Position numbers and translations under genes: made by a program
Shown here: positions 12,186 to 23,298 of the stretch, piece by piece
How positions within the stretch are numbered: position 1 is the first letter of the stretch
Layout of the letters: each line of letters starts with the position of its first letter
Notes under the pieces: model-generated
Seen by the model: only the letters and a program-made list of their open reading frames with translations
Databases searched by the model: none
What the model was told of the DNA's origin: nothing
Origin: Chloranthus sessilifolius
Lineage: Eukaryota > Streptophyta > Magnoliopsida > Chloranthales > Chloranthaceae
DNA length: 64,000 bases
Assembly: GCA_021018995.1 (NCBI GenBank)
Contig: CM037593.1
Location: forward strand, 44,343,810-44,407,809
Direction of reading: 5' to 3'

Positions 12186-13179
12186 TTCAAGGTAGGTGCC
12201 CTCACTAATTGACGTGAATAGACCTGCCCTTTCAGTTAAATAAAATAAAATAAGATTTTCATAGCACACAGTAACTTTTCTGATCTGCATGCTACTATAT
12301 TTTATTTTGGCATGACTCTCCTAACAGTCATTTAAATACCAAAATGGTGCTTAAAATGATCCTATATATATATATCATTGATGAGATTAAGGTGTGGGTA
12401 ATCCAAGCTGTCAAAGTAAAAGATCATAAGTTGAAATGCAGTGGGCCCAAAAATTAGAGTTTTTAAGAGATTTTACCCATCCGATTTGGGCACTCTAATA
12501 CCAGCCGTTGTGTTTAGTTTTAATGGCTAATATTAAAATTTGTCAATCAGATGGTTCACGTCCACTTGTGGACATGATTCTCTAGCTAAATATTTTCTCA
12601 ATGATGGATTGCCTCTTGAAATATTTAGATTGATTGTAAATCTATGCCGCATGGCATAATTTACCATTGAGACCGAAAATTCTATTTGAATGGTGGTAGA
12701 TCGTTTAAACAACACTTGGTGTATAAACGTTGGTGGGAAGCCATTATCCCTTTTATTTTTGAATGCGTAGGAAAAAAAAGAAAAAAAAGTGATCTGTTCA
12801 TCGCAACCCGCTAACTTAATTTAACCCTCAAGAAAATAAGAATAATTATTCATTTTAGAATGCATAATATGAACTATCATCGTGATGATTGGATTGTTGA
12901 AAGCCATCTGACACGTGGCTCAATCTAAGTCCATGCAATAATATGTTTAAGAGCGGTCATGTGTCATAATTTCTTTCGGAAATATATGTGTTTCATAGAC
13001 TTCCTTTACTCTAAATGCAAAGCTTACGTTTCCACATCTGTCGCGCTTTCTCGGTACAAATGTTTGATTTTCAGCTCTCTTCCGACGACCTCGGCCTTTC
13101 TCTCTTTCCTCGACAAACCAAAAAATTGCATCAAATCAAATTAAATAGATTTCGTTAAACTCCTTCGCCTTCTTCCTCC

Positions 13180-13860
13180 TCCATTCTACTTCAATTCATG
13201 GATCGTAACAAGTTTCTGGTAAATAATCTGATTTCAAGTTTTTCTTTTCCTTGTAGTAATGATTTTTTATTACAAGATTCATAGATTCATGTGTTTATCT
13301 ATTTTAGATTTTATAATTTTTTTATGATATAAAATTTGATCGTAACATTTCTCTTGTTGATTGTAATCATTGCAACGGCATTATAAAATTGTTTACAATT
13401 TATTTTTTTTATTATGAGATTCATGGATTCGGGGATTTTTTTATCATACTATGAGATTTTATAATTTTATATTTCTGGTAAAGAATCTCATTTCAATTTT
13501 TTTTCCTTCTATTAATGGTTTTCTAAACTTTATTTTATAATTTTTTTTAAAATTGTTTACGATAGAAAATTTGATTGTAGCATGAATCTTGTTGATTGTA
13601 ATCATTGCAACGCCGTTGTAAAAAAAAATTTAATTTATTTTTTTTATTATGAGATTCATGGATTCAAGGAATTTTTTATCATATTATGATATTTTTATAA
13701 TTTTATATTTCTAATAAAGATTCTCATTTCGATTTTTTTCCCTCTATTAATGATTTTTCAGAATTTATTTATATATTTTTTTATAACTGTTTATGATAGG
13801 AACGTAACATGTTTCTTCTTGATTGGAATCATTGCATCAACATTGTATTGAATTTTTTTA
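13180..13860 (+). repeat. Degenerate tandem units of about 230 bp in the 5' UTR intron, copy A
   Basis: A block with GATTGTAATCATTGCAACG preceded by GATAGAAAATTTGAT-like sequence and followed by ATTATGAGATTCATGGATTC recurs about four times (near 13200, 13335, 13560 and 13800). The same units occur about three times in copy B (17350-17790). They lie in the interval that corresponds to the kinase 5' UTR intron. Confidence 0.7.
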
Positions 13861-13913
13861 TATTTTTTTCGGTTATGATATTCTTGTATTCAAATATTTT
13901 TTTTGTTATCAAA

Positions 13914-14058
13914 GATCTTGGAAAAGTAGTTGGATCTTTGAATCAATTGGAAACTTCAATTCTAGGCTTTTTCGAGGCTTTAAATTGTTGTAATGGTTTT
14001 CGTGGGGAGAAAATAAATCAGAGTGATGGAAAGGAAGAAATATCCGATCCGCTATGAG
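13914..14058 (+). pseudogene. Broken first exon of a BLUS1-like kinase (duplicate A)
   Basis: This is the counterpart of 17821-17968. The UTR part is nearly identical, and an ATG at 14026 opens MERKKYPIRYED, matching MERKKYPIHCED of the intact exon. From 14059 the similarity stops and the frame runs into unrelated AT-rich sequence, so there is no glycine-rich loop or VAIK motif. It cannot make a kinase. It could still carry a promoter and transcribe a non-coding RNA, but nothing in the sequence shows that. Confidence 0.8.
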
Positions 14059-14059
14059 G

Positions 14060-14921
14060 ATACCATTTCTTCCAATTTTCGACCTTTAAGCGCCAAAAAA
14101 ATTGAATTTACAATTCCTCTCTTTCATTCATGAATTATTCTCAAATTTATTATATTTTTAGGGTGTATTAATATCTCGCGTTTAATTCACCGTAACATTT
14201 ATAATTTAACGTACTTTTGTATGAAAATATTAATATATTTAAAATGGGCTATACCTACGACTATGATGTAATCAAACCGAGCAATCAAATTGAGTAGTCA
14301 AATATTTCATGACGCCAATATTGCCAATTAACCTATTTTATAATCCCTAATATTAATTAATTTTATGAACATTGATTTTATAAACTCATTTTATGTTGAC
14401 GTGTTGCCTATTTAGAAACCTTTCAAAGCTATCTTAAATTTATTAATAATATACTAATTTTCTTTCCAAGCTTTCATCATCTTCACATTTTAATGATTTT
14501 TTTATGCATCAAATATGAAGTTTATTTAGTGTACCCATATTTAGTTGCTAATCTTACTATTCGTTTATAATAACTAGATTTTGTAGTATAATTACATATG
14601 AATTAGGCATTGATTTGTATATATTTCAATTGTACCTTTAATAGTTACCATCCTTCCAAAGGTAGAAAATATATCTTTGATTTGAATATATTAAATGATT
14701 ATAATACAATAGAATTATAATAATTAACATTAAAATTTGTCTTCTTAAATACATAGATGTAGATCATTGTAGTTCATCTTTTCTTAGATGAATTTCGTAG
14801 AGGTATCAAAATATGATTCGCCTTATACAAATAATTTTTTTGAAAAGTTTTATAAAATTATTAAATACAAATAATTAGATGATTGAAAATTTTAGGTATA
14901 CATTGAATGACACATTCACTT

Positions 14922-14963
<42 letters not shown>

Positions 14964-15084
14964 TATTCACGGAAAATATAATCGTTAGATGATTTATATT
15001 ATCCAATTTGAGTATTTAAATATGACTTTGATATTTAATGTTGAGTATGAACTTTCCTAAAATAATAAGCAATGTTACAATGCA
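14060..15084. other. AT-rich spacer between the duplicated segments
   Basis: No gene is seen. It contains a compound microsatellite, (TA)n then (GA)n, at about 14921-14963. It is not present in either duplicate. Confidence 0.6.
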
Positions 15085-15341
15085 TAAATAGAAATACTCT
15101 ATATCAAGAGCCTTGCTACAATTTATTCTCATCCACATACAATCTCAAGATCGTACGTCTCTAAGCATGCCATACAATTTTGGAAGAGGTTGACTTCTAT
15201 GGCTGCCTTTAAACATATTAGCCCATGACTATCTACTTGGAGGCAACACGGCAGACATGTTTTATCAGCCAAAGTCAGTTATTTACACACGTCTCAACCC
15301 AAAAATCAAGCCTATTTGAGGACTCTAACCATCCTATTGAT

Positions 15342-16381
15342 TAGGGCTGTGCAGAAACCGACCCGAACCGACCAAACTGACCCGAATTTCGGTTCGATTT
15401 TGGTTTTGGGACATATCGGTTTGATTTCGAAAAATAGAAACCGATAGTTATCGATTCGGTTTCAGTTTTAACGTTAAAAAATCGAAACCGAACCGATAAG
15501 AAACCGATAGTGGTGCATGCTTGAGATTGGGGTTCTGTGAAATTATTAGAATCTCGATATGATTTTTCTATTATCTGCATGCATGTATTTAGATGGATCT
15601 TGTTCATGCATTGCCTTCTGAATTGATTTGTAGAAAATATGCTTCAATCATTTAGGTTTTTTATTTTGATTTTTGTTTTCTCTTTTTATGCAAGAAATCT
15701 GAATATATATACAAGTTGTAATGTAATAAAAATATGAAATAGCTATGAAGGGTCATGTGTCATGAATCTGGTCGATCTAGACAATACATGTTGCAATCCA
15801 TATCATGTATTTGAAAAATGTTCGACATTTCACATATCAGAGGATTGCTAAATAGATGGTTGAAAATTTTATGATCAACTGTCTAAAATTTGGCATGCAA
15901 GTAGATGGTTAAGGTTGTTTGACATTCTACTTTCGGGTAGTCTTTTATCGAATGACCGCCTACCTGTGCATGATTGGACTGTAATACTGTATGGATTCAT
16001 GCCGTTGAGACCTACCAGTGTGTACTAATAATCAGTGCATCTATCCATCGATCTGGACTGTTCAATAGGTGCATTAATTTCTTGGAAATGTTCTTAGTCA
16101 TCTGATCAATCACGTACTTTTAGATGGTTAATAGCGAATTAGCAATATAGGCAACAACCTACAAAGTCTTCAGTGATCTGACTCTTATGAATTGGCAATG
16201 GCTTTCTAATAAAAAATATTTAAAAATTGTGGTTTAGAAATCAAAAACCGATCGAACCGATAATTATCGGTTCGGTTCAGTGTTGAACCTTATCGGTTTG
16301 GTTTCGATTTCATAAAATAGAAACTGATAGTTATCGGTTCGGTTTCGATTTTGTCCCAAAACCGACCTGATAACACCCCTA
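15342..16381. mobile_element. Non-autonomous hAT-like DNA transposon, 1040 bp
   Basis: The ends are inverted: TAGGGCTGT on the left and TAGGGGTGT on the right strand. Subterminal stretches of about 150 bp are inverted copies rich in AACCGATAGTTATCGGTTCGG-type sequence. It is flanked by CTATTGAT (15334-15341) and CTATTAAT (16382-16389), an 8-bp duplication with one mismatch; 8 bp is typical of hAT elements. The matching place in duplicate A (about 11630-11640) has a single CTATTGGT with no insertion. There is no transposase reading frame inside; the middle (about 15500-16200) is unrelated AT-rich sequence. Confidence 0.85.
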
Positions 16382-17209
16382 CTATTAATGCACTTTAATT
16401 TTAGAGTGCCTTCTAACACACCATTCTAATTGCAACCCAAATATTTTATCCTCACACCAATTAATGAAAAAAAAATAATGATAATTAATTTTGCTTTACT
16501 ATTGTTGATAAATGTCTAAAACATCATTCAATTATCAAAAAGCGTGCTTATAGCAGCTTTACGGCGCACACAAATTGTTCTTAATTTTGTGTTTCTTTGT
16601 GTTTCTTTAGTTAAGGGTAGCTATATTCGTACTTACCCAATTATTGAGGGTGCCATTGCTATCCATTTACTGCATTGAATCAAATGATGACAATCGATTT
16701 TCATCCCAATCTTCTACACGATTGATCATGAGATCATGGGTGTATCATCAAATGGACAATTTTGTATTTCACATGGCACAAATCCAAAAAAGTGACTCAA
16801 TAATCAGGCAGCACATATTACGCTCAAACATGATTTTTAGGATCATCTTTTGGGATCCGTACCAAATGGATAAAAAATTAACCATTTGATGGTATGCCAT
16901 GGTATCTGGATCAATCATATTTGGATGAAAACCGATCTCCATCATCTAGTTTAATGCAATCAACAATTTTCAATGTAGGTGCCCTCACTAATTGAGTAGG
17001 CGTGAATAGAGCTGCCCTTTTAGTTAAATAAAATAAAAATTTTATAGCATACAATAACTTTTGCTAGTCGCACGCTACTATATTTTCTTTTGGGCACGCC
17101 TCTCTTGACCGTCACTTAAACACTAAAATGATGCTTAAACGATTCTATATCATTGATGGGATTAAGATGTGGGTAATCTACACCATCAAAGTAATAGATC
17201 ATAAGGTAC

Positions 17210-17820
17210 GAGATTCAGCTCTCTTCCGAAACCTCTAGCCTTTCTCTCTTCTTCCCTCGGTAAACCAAAAAAAAACCCTTCCATCAAATCGAAGTAAATA
17301 ATTTTCCTTAAAACCCTTCGTCTTCTTTCTCCTTTGTTCTACTTTGATTCATGGATTGTAACATGTCACTGGTATATAATTTGATTTTGATTTTTCTGTT
17401 TCCTTGTAGTAATGGTTTTTTGTTACAAGATTCATAGATTCAGGTTTTTTTTTTGTTTTAGATTTTAAAAAAGTTTAATGATAGAAAATTTGATCGTAAC
17501 ATGTATCTTGTTGATTGTAATCGTTGCAACGACGTTGTAAAATTTTGTATAATTTGTTTTTTTGGTTATAAGATTCATGGAGTCGGGGATTTTTTATTAT
17601 TATCATTTTATGATATTTTTTATAATTTTAAATGTATCGTAAATATTTTGATTTCGATTTTTTTTCCTTCTAGTAATAGTTTTTAACAATTTACTTTAAA
17701 ATTTTCCTTAAATTTTTATGGTAGGATTGTAACATGTTTCTTCTTCATTGTAATCATTTCATGGACATTGTGTTGTTTTTTTTTCGCTATTATGAGATTC
17801 ATGGAATTTTTTCTTAACAG
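17210..17820 (+). promoter_or_regulatory. 5' UTR region and probable 5' UTR intron of the BLUS1-like kinase
   Basis: A CT-rich leader (17216-17360) is conserved between both duplicates. A plausible donor GTATATAA follows CATGTCACTG near 17372, and an acceptor TTCTTAACAG ends at 17820, directly before UTR sequence conserved in both copies. The intron would hold the tandem units described for copy A. The transcription start is not visible; no clear TATA box was chosen. Confidence 0.45.
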
Positions 17821-17932
17821 GGATCTTGGAAAAGTAGCTGGATCTTTGAACCAATTGGAAACTTCAATTCTAGGCTCTTTCGAGGCTTTAAATTGTTGTA
17901 GTGGTTTTCGTGGGAGAAAAGACATTGGAGTA

Positions 17933-18091
17933 ATGGAAAGGAAGAAGTATCCGATCCATTGTGAAGATTATGATCTGTTTGAGGAGGTAGGGCAAGGTGT
18001 TAGCGCCTCTGTTTATCGCGCTCTTTGTATAACGTTCAATGAGATCGTCGCCATCAAGATCCTCGACTTCGAGAGGGGAAACCTTGATCTG
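17933..18091 (+). CDS. BLUS1-like STE20/OSR1-type protein kinase, coding exon 1
   Basis: 53 codons from ATG (17933) to a GT donor at 18092. The exon encodes the start of the kinase domain: the glycine-rich loop VGQGVSASVY at residues 19-28 and the ATP-anchoring lysine in VAIKIL. This matches the N-terminal pattern of plant BLUS1-like serine/threonine kinases (STE20 group), which have the GVSASVY loop. The start is chosen by homology; the frame is open further upstream (from 17768), but that part reads as UTR and is equally conserved as UTR in the broken duplicate. The exon ends in phase 0 after NLDL. Family members are soluble kinases; BLUS1 itself acts in blue-light signalling in guard cells, but this exon does not show that role. 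Confidence 0.8.
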
Positions 18092-18998
18092 GTAAATTAA
18101 TACTGTTGTTTTCAATCAAATATTTACATGTGTTGGTTGTAAATCATGATCATTTTTGTTCTGGTTTATGTGTTTGATTTGATTGAACGTGCTTACCATC
18201 TGAATTTGTTTTAGGCTTCCTTCGGATGCATTATTTCAAAAAATCTAAAATAATGTTAATTGCGAAATGATTTGGCATATATTGCAAATGCTTGTAACAT
18301 GTGAATTACTTTGCTAAAAATATTAAATTTATATAATAGATAAATTAAATTAAATATCTTGTAAACTTTTTTGATTTTATGTCTTTTTTTTTTTTTTTTT
18401 TGCAAAATATTTGAGGGCCGAAATGAAGCCTTAGGCTTTTGGGTAGCTTAGAATTGTAGATTGGAAATGTATTAAGGACCCAAAAAGTATTGATTGAGAT
18501 AATCATCATCACGGCCTTATCCCATTGATTTAGGAAAGTATTGATTGAGATATTTACCTTTCATTATAGGTTAGATATCAATAATCTAATGCTACCTATG
18601 TTATAAGTACCTTCACTCAAACACCTAAACCTAAACACCGGGCCTAGAAGGGTTTTCTCAGCCTGGCCCTAGAAGTACTCAACCCAAACCCAACCCTAGG
18701 AGGCTGGTAGGTTTTTTTTTTAGGTCAAATTTTTTGTTTTTGTATAAATTGAAGGCTCCTTAACAATTTTCAAGGATTTAATCTCAAGGCATTTAGTAAA
18801 ATGCCCTTTTAGTTAAGACCTATTATAAATATATTATTATAATATATAAAAATCGAGCTGGGCAATGTCTCCAAGCCCGACTTGATCTAACTCGGCTAGG
18901 ATCATGTTTAACTTGAGTCAGGTGCCTAATCCAAACACTTTTAGTTTGATTCATCAAGTGTATTTTCAAAGTTGTCAAAAATATTTTATTAACCAGTG

Positions 18999-19444
18999 CT
19001 ATTGGCGTGATTCTTAGAAACTAAAGGGGGGATGTGATCTGTGCGAGTGCAAAGCCTAGACTGGGTGACTCTTTACCGGAACCCAGTGAAGCTGCAACTA
19101 TTCTAAATGAGCTGCAAGTAGCAGAGGATGAGGGTGTTCGGTCTATTATCTTAGAAAGTGATTGCCCAGTCGTGGTGAAGTCGATCAACAGATCTAATGA
19201 GGACCTCTCCGAGAAGGGACTAATCATAAAAGCCATAACACTTATCTTCCAGAGGTTTCAACAAAGTACCATTATTCATATCCGAAGAACTGCAAATTAG
19301 TTGCTGATTAGTTGGCAAAGTTGACCTTAAATATAGATCATATTGTTCATTGGAGGGAGAATGTCCCACTAAATATCCTAAGGCTTGTCTCTTGATATTA
19401 ATCAATGAAAAGTATTTGCTCATTTTTCTTAAAAAAATAAATAA
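18999..19444 (+). mobile_element. LINE 3' end with RNase H-like domain (5'-truncated)
   Basis: From 19001 a frame reads IGVILRN, one stop, then RGDVICASA and continues through EAATILNELQVAEDEGV, ILESDCPVVVKSIN and HIRRTAN before stopping again. This is the plant RNase H-like fold found at the 3' end of L1-type LINE ORF2. The catalytic pattern is partly visible (E in SEAAT, D in ESDC). The sequence ends in an A-rich tail (19430-19444), as expected for a LINE. The copy is short and dead. It lies about 70 bp upstream of the copia element. Confidence 0.65.
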
Positions 19445-19595
19445 ACGATTTGAATATTTAAGGTTGTTGGTGTAGTGTAACCCGTAATGAAGTTGTAGGG
19501 AATACTACTTGTTGTTAATTAGTGTTTATTGCTTATTAATTGTATTTAATATAGTATGTATGCGTTACTTAATTATGGGTTTGCATGTAGTAAAT

Positions 19596-22500
19596 TGTGA
19601 CGACCTAATTTTCCCCCTGCCCGAACTCCCAGGAAAATCGGACCGTCCGGTGTTCGATAATCAGAACAAAATTTTTCTTTTTATATAGATGTGCGGAAAT
19701 CATAGTAGATATCATATGCACACCAGAAAATCAGAAGAAACATATATCATGATGGCATTGAACAGATACAGAGATTTCATTTATATTTACACGACATTAA
19801 ACACAACTAAAAGACCACCGGTGACGGCAGACCGTCACCTAAACAGTGGTGCAATTCAGAACATATCTAAAATGTACTAAGTCTAACTGTACAAGAGTCT
19901 AAACAAATACCACTTCCAGAACCCACCAGTTATGGACAAGAATCCTCAGGCAGAAGTTCTGCTACTACTTTCGGCACGTGGTCGGGAATGTTCCCTAATT
20001 AAGGATCCCTATCTAATGTCTGCACCCATGATATAAATGTCGGGATGAATTAATAGTCTAAGCTCAATAGAGAAAAGATCAATATCAATCAACATTTTAT
20101 TAGATCCATGCATAGATTCAATGACCATAAATCAGAAAATAATTTTCGGATCGAAACAGAGCTAAATTTCAAAGGCATTTTCAAATCTAGCTAGAAAACT
20201 AAGTTCCAAGGACATTTCCACATCAACTAAGACAAAATTCTAAAACATTTTCAAAGCATTCATGTGTCAGACAAAATGACTAAATTGTGATGGCATTTGG
20301 AAACAGAAATGGAAACAAATCTTTAAAAGCATTTTCCAATGAGAAGGCTGAGACTAAATTGCTGAAGAATTTAATTCATATCAATGCAGAGACGAACTTT
20401 CAAAGACATTTTCATAAAACAGTATCCATGAGATCTTGTATTAAAAATTAGAGTCAAATCGGGGCTCTCCTTTCAGGATTCAAGATCAAAGTTCAAATTT
20501 CGGAATTTACTTATTCAGAGCTCTAAAATTCAGATTTGGATTCAAATTCATCAAATTCAGAGTTCGATTATCAGATTCGGATTCAAATTCAGTGTTTGAT
20601 TATCAGATTCAAATTCATATTCAAATTCAGAGTCTGATTATTAGATTCAGATTCAAAGTTTCAGGTTCAGAGTTCTTAATCAAATTTGTATTCAAATTTC
20701 ATCTCCTTCCATATTCACTTACTCATTTTCTCATTCATACGCAGCTTCTTACTCAATACATGACTTAACTCGTAACTTAAATAATCTCTAATGCGAATAT
20801 AGCATTAGAGCCAGACTTAAATCCGATGGGAATCCCCTCTAACCATCGTCGTTCAACTAACAATTTTCAGAGTAAAAATGCGCGGCTAAGCCGGGCTACA
20901 GCCCAGACAATGCCAGGCCAAAACAAAGTTCCGATAATACGGAATTTAGGAGATTCATTCAGATGAACCTTAAATCATCATGCAAATTCTAATACATAGT
21001 AATGTTCTTTGTTCATAACGCATAGCTAAACTTTTTGAAAATCAGAGTTCAGAGGACTCACATCCAGAGTTCAGATACAAAGTTCACATGCAGAGTTCGG
21101 AGTTCGACGCTCTAATTCATATACAGAGCTCTTATTCAAATTCGGAGTCTTATTCAGAGTACAGAGTTCATATTCATAATTTCGATTCATATTTGAAGTT
21201 CAGAATTCACATACGGAGTTCATAATCGGATTCATATTCTGATTTTGAGTTCATATACAAAGTTCTTTACTCAAGTTCAAGGTCCGGATTCGAAGTTCTT
21301 ATTCAGTGTTCAAGTTCACATTTCAATTCACATTCAAAGTTCATGTTCAATTTCGAAAGATCTGAAATTCAAGTTCAAAGTTCGGGTTCAATGTTCAAAA
21401 GATAGATATAAATCATAAAATCTATACACCGAAGACAAACGAAATGTGTATTGAGGTTTCCCTAAAATATTTCAAGAATTCGATACTTCAAAAGCTCCAA
21501 AAGTCGACTTCAAAATGCCAATTCAAAGTGGTCTAAGTTCAAGTTCAAATTCAAAGATAAATACTTTAAAAATTCAACATTCAATTTCGACAAGTCTAAT
21601 TTCAAACACGATTTCAAAGTCCACATACAAGTATATCATAGAGTCTATGAATCGAAATTAAAAAATGAAACTGTGCATTGAGTTTTTCCTACCACGATTC
21701 CTAACATCGCAAGAAGGTGTGCGATGACTCTTCTCAATGGTAGCCGATTCCTTCCCCTACATCACACATACAATGATATACTAAGGATTGATTTTCATCA
21801 CTAATAACTTTGACGATACTAATAACTTTGACGTACTTAAGTCTTTTCTCAAACCGAGGCGGAATGGACAAGTTCGTGCTAACCTTAGATCATGTAGAAC
21901 TTTTCCCAACATCTTATTCAATTTTTACCTTTAAAACATTTAATTCATGAAACTTCTATTTCACTCAAAGTTATAGAGCTCATTGTCCTCTTTCCAACGC
22001 CGTAAGAATCGCATCAATCTGAGTTCAGAGTAAAGATTTATGGCCAAAATATCAAGGCAGTGTTAGGACCTTGCTCTAATTCGCGCACGCGATTTCCAAA
22101 ATCGCCCGTGCAATTTTCGAAATCGCTCGGGCGATTTTAACCCAAAATTTTTTGCCTAAATTCTGGGAAAATTTCGTCTACGTGAATTTCAACTCGCCCG
22201 CTTGAATTTGTGCGATTCTGTGCATTTTTCCCCCTTTTTTCAAAACCCATTTTCCAATCTAAAACCCAATCCTTTTGCATATGATCTAGCTACCTAATTT
22301 CCATTCAATATGTGCATAAACCACAATATTTACCTCTTTAGATTGGGCACGCAATGTCCACTACGATCATATTAAGGAATTGGCTTTTACGCTCCAAAAC
22401 CTTCTTCTCCTTCCAATGGTTCGAAATCCTCCTTCCCTTTAGATCATCACGTAGTCGGGATTTGGAATCTCTTGATGATGTCAAGTGGAGCGAGAGCTCC

Positions 22501-23298
22501 TCCAGTACAGGGGGAAACCTATGCGGAGATCGATGGAGGTTAGGGTTCCTAACAAAAAGGGAAAGGGTTTGGGAGAGATGAAGTTCTCTCACTCTTTGAT
22601 TGTGACCGTGTCGAGGCCGATGATATTCTTGCGGTAAATCGATGAAGAAGATGAAGTTGGAGAGGGAGATCAACTTATCATGAAGAAGGGCAAGGAGATG
22701 GAGCTCTTCTCTTTCTCTTCTCTCTCAAATTTTCCAAATAAAAGAAACCCACGTGAGGGGATTTGCTTATACCCAATGGGCTTGGTTCAGTGAAGCTAGC
22801 ACACCCAAAATAATGTATTAGTTCATTTGGTGTTAAGTTGGCACACTAACACCGGTGTACGGGCTCTTAGCAAAATGTCCAAAAACACCATTTAACACAT
22901 GAACCTTTTGCACAAAAGTGTATTTCTTCAAATAATTATTTCAAAATTAAATGCATGTATTATATGCCTTGCTGAACACGCACACATAGTCAGCGTATTC
23001 GGGTTAGAAAAATTCGGGATGTTACAGCTTGCCGGGGTGGGCTCAGACCTGATCCGATCCTGGGGTTCGAGTCGTGTGCCACACACACACCTCACACCAG
23101 GGTTCAAGTTTCAAATTTATTGCTCGAATCAGGACTTGGTTTTCAGGTTTGTGATTGGGTGCATTTGCCCAATCAGACAAGTAGGTCAGAAACCGCGCCA
23201 CAAACATCAAAAAGTTTGACCAAGGTCAAGCTGGTCCAAACAGTCGTGTTATCCTCGAAGGTCAATGAGTCAAAGTTAGAAAAATTGGGGTTGTTACA
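19596..23298 (-). mobile_element. 3.7-kb solo LTR (Tekay/Del-like) inserted in the copia 5' LTR
   Basis: It is flanked by TAAAT at 19591-19595 and 23299-23303, with ends TGTGACGACC and GTTGTTACA. On the minus strand it starts TGTAACAACCCC, as chromovirus Tekay LTRs often do. There is no coding region, primer site or polypurine tract, so a solo LTR is the best reading. About 20460-21660 is a degenerate array of TTCAGAGTTCAGATTCAAAT-like words. A second end-like sequence (TTCGGGATGTTACA) lies at 23015-23028, 270 bp inside the right end. Confidence 0.8.
20460..21660. repeat. Degenerate short-word array (ATTCAGAGTTC and kin)
   Basis: Words such as CAGAGTTC, ATTCAAATTC and GATTCAGATTC recur dozens of times with irregular spacing of about 10-25 bp. 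The array lies inside the 3.7-kb solo LTR. A similar but different word array (GATTCGGATTCTA) is in the Tekay LTRs at 56700-56880 and 63585-63700, so such arrays are a habit of this LTR type. Confidence 0.75.

Larger units (their letters stand above)
11385..14059 (+). repeat. Upstream copy (A) of a duplicated kinase 5' segment
   Basis: This block is collinear with 15085-17968. Shared landmarks are CAAGAGCCTTGC (11400 / 15099), CTTTAAACATATTAG (11492 / 15207), CTTATAGCAGCTTT (11768 / 16548), CAGCTCTCTTCCG (13072 / 17216) and AAAGTAGNTGGATCTTTGAA (13923 / 17829). Copy A has about 630 bp (12430-13060) with no match in copy B; copy B carries a hAT-like insertion that A lacks. Homology stops a few codons into the kinase reading frame. 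Direct duplication of a gene's front end is the simplest reading. Confidence 0.85.
15085..17968 (+). repeat. Downstream copy (B) of the duplicated kinase 5' segment
   Basis: Collinear with 11385-14059 (landmarks are given there). This copy runs on without a break into the kinase coding exon, so B is the parental or functional copy and A the stub. It includes the hAT-like element at 15342-16381 and a foldback repeat at about 16665-16965 that is also present in copy A. Confidence 0.85.

Noticed and set aside
15341-15607. 88-codon minus-strand frame in the hAT-like element
   Set aside because: Its C-terminal half is the inverted terminal repeat read through (FRFF and KTETES words); no transposase motif.
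17768-17932. Start of the kinase at the upstream in-frame ATG (17768)
   Set aside because: It begins in the presumed UTR intron, crosses a strong acceptor site at 17820, and encodes a sequence not seen in the kinase family; the ATG at 17933 fits homology.
22338-22673. 111-codon open frame on the minus strand
   Set aside because: It is inside the 3.7-kb solo LTR and shows no family resemblance.
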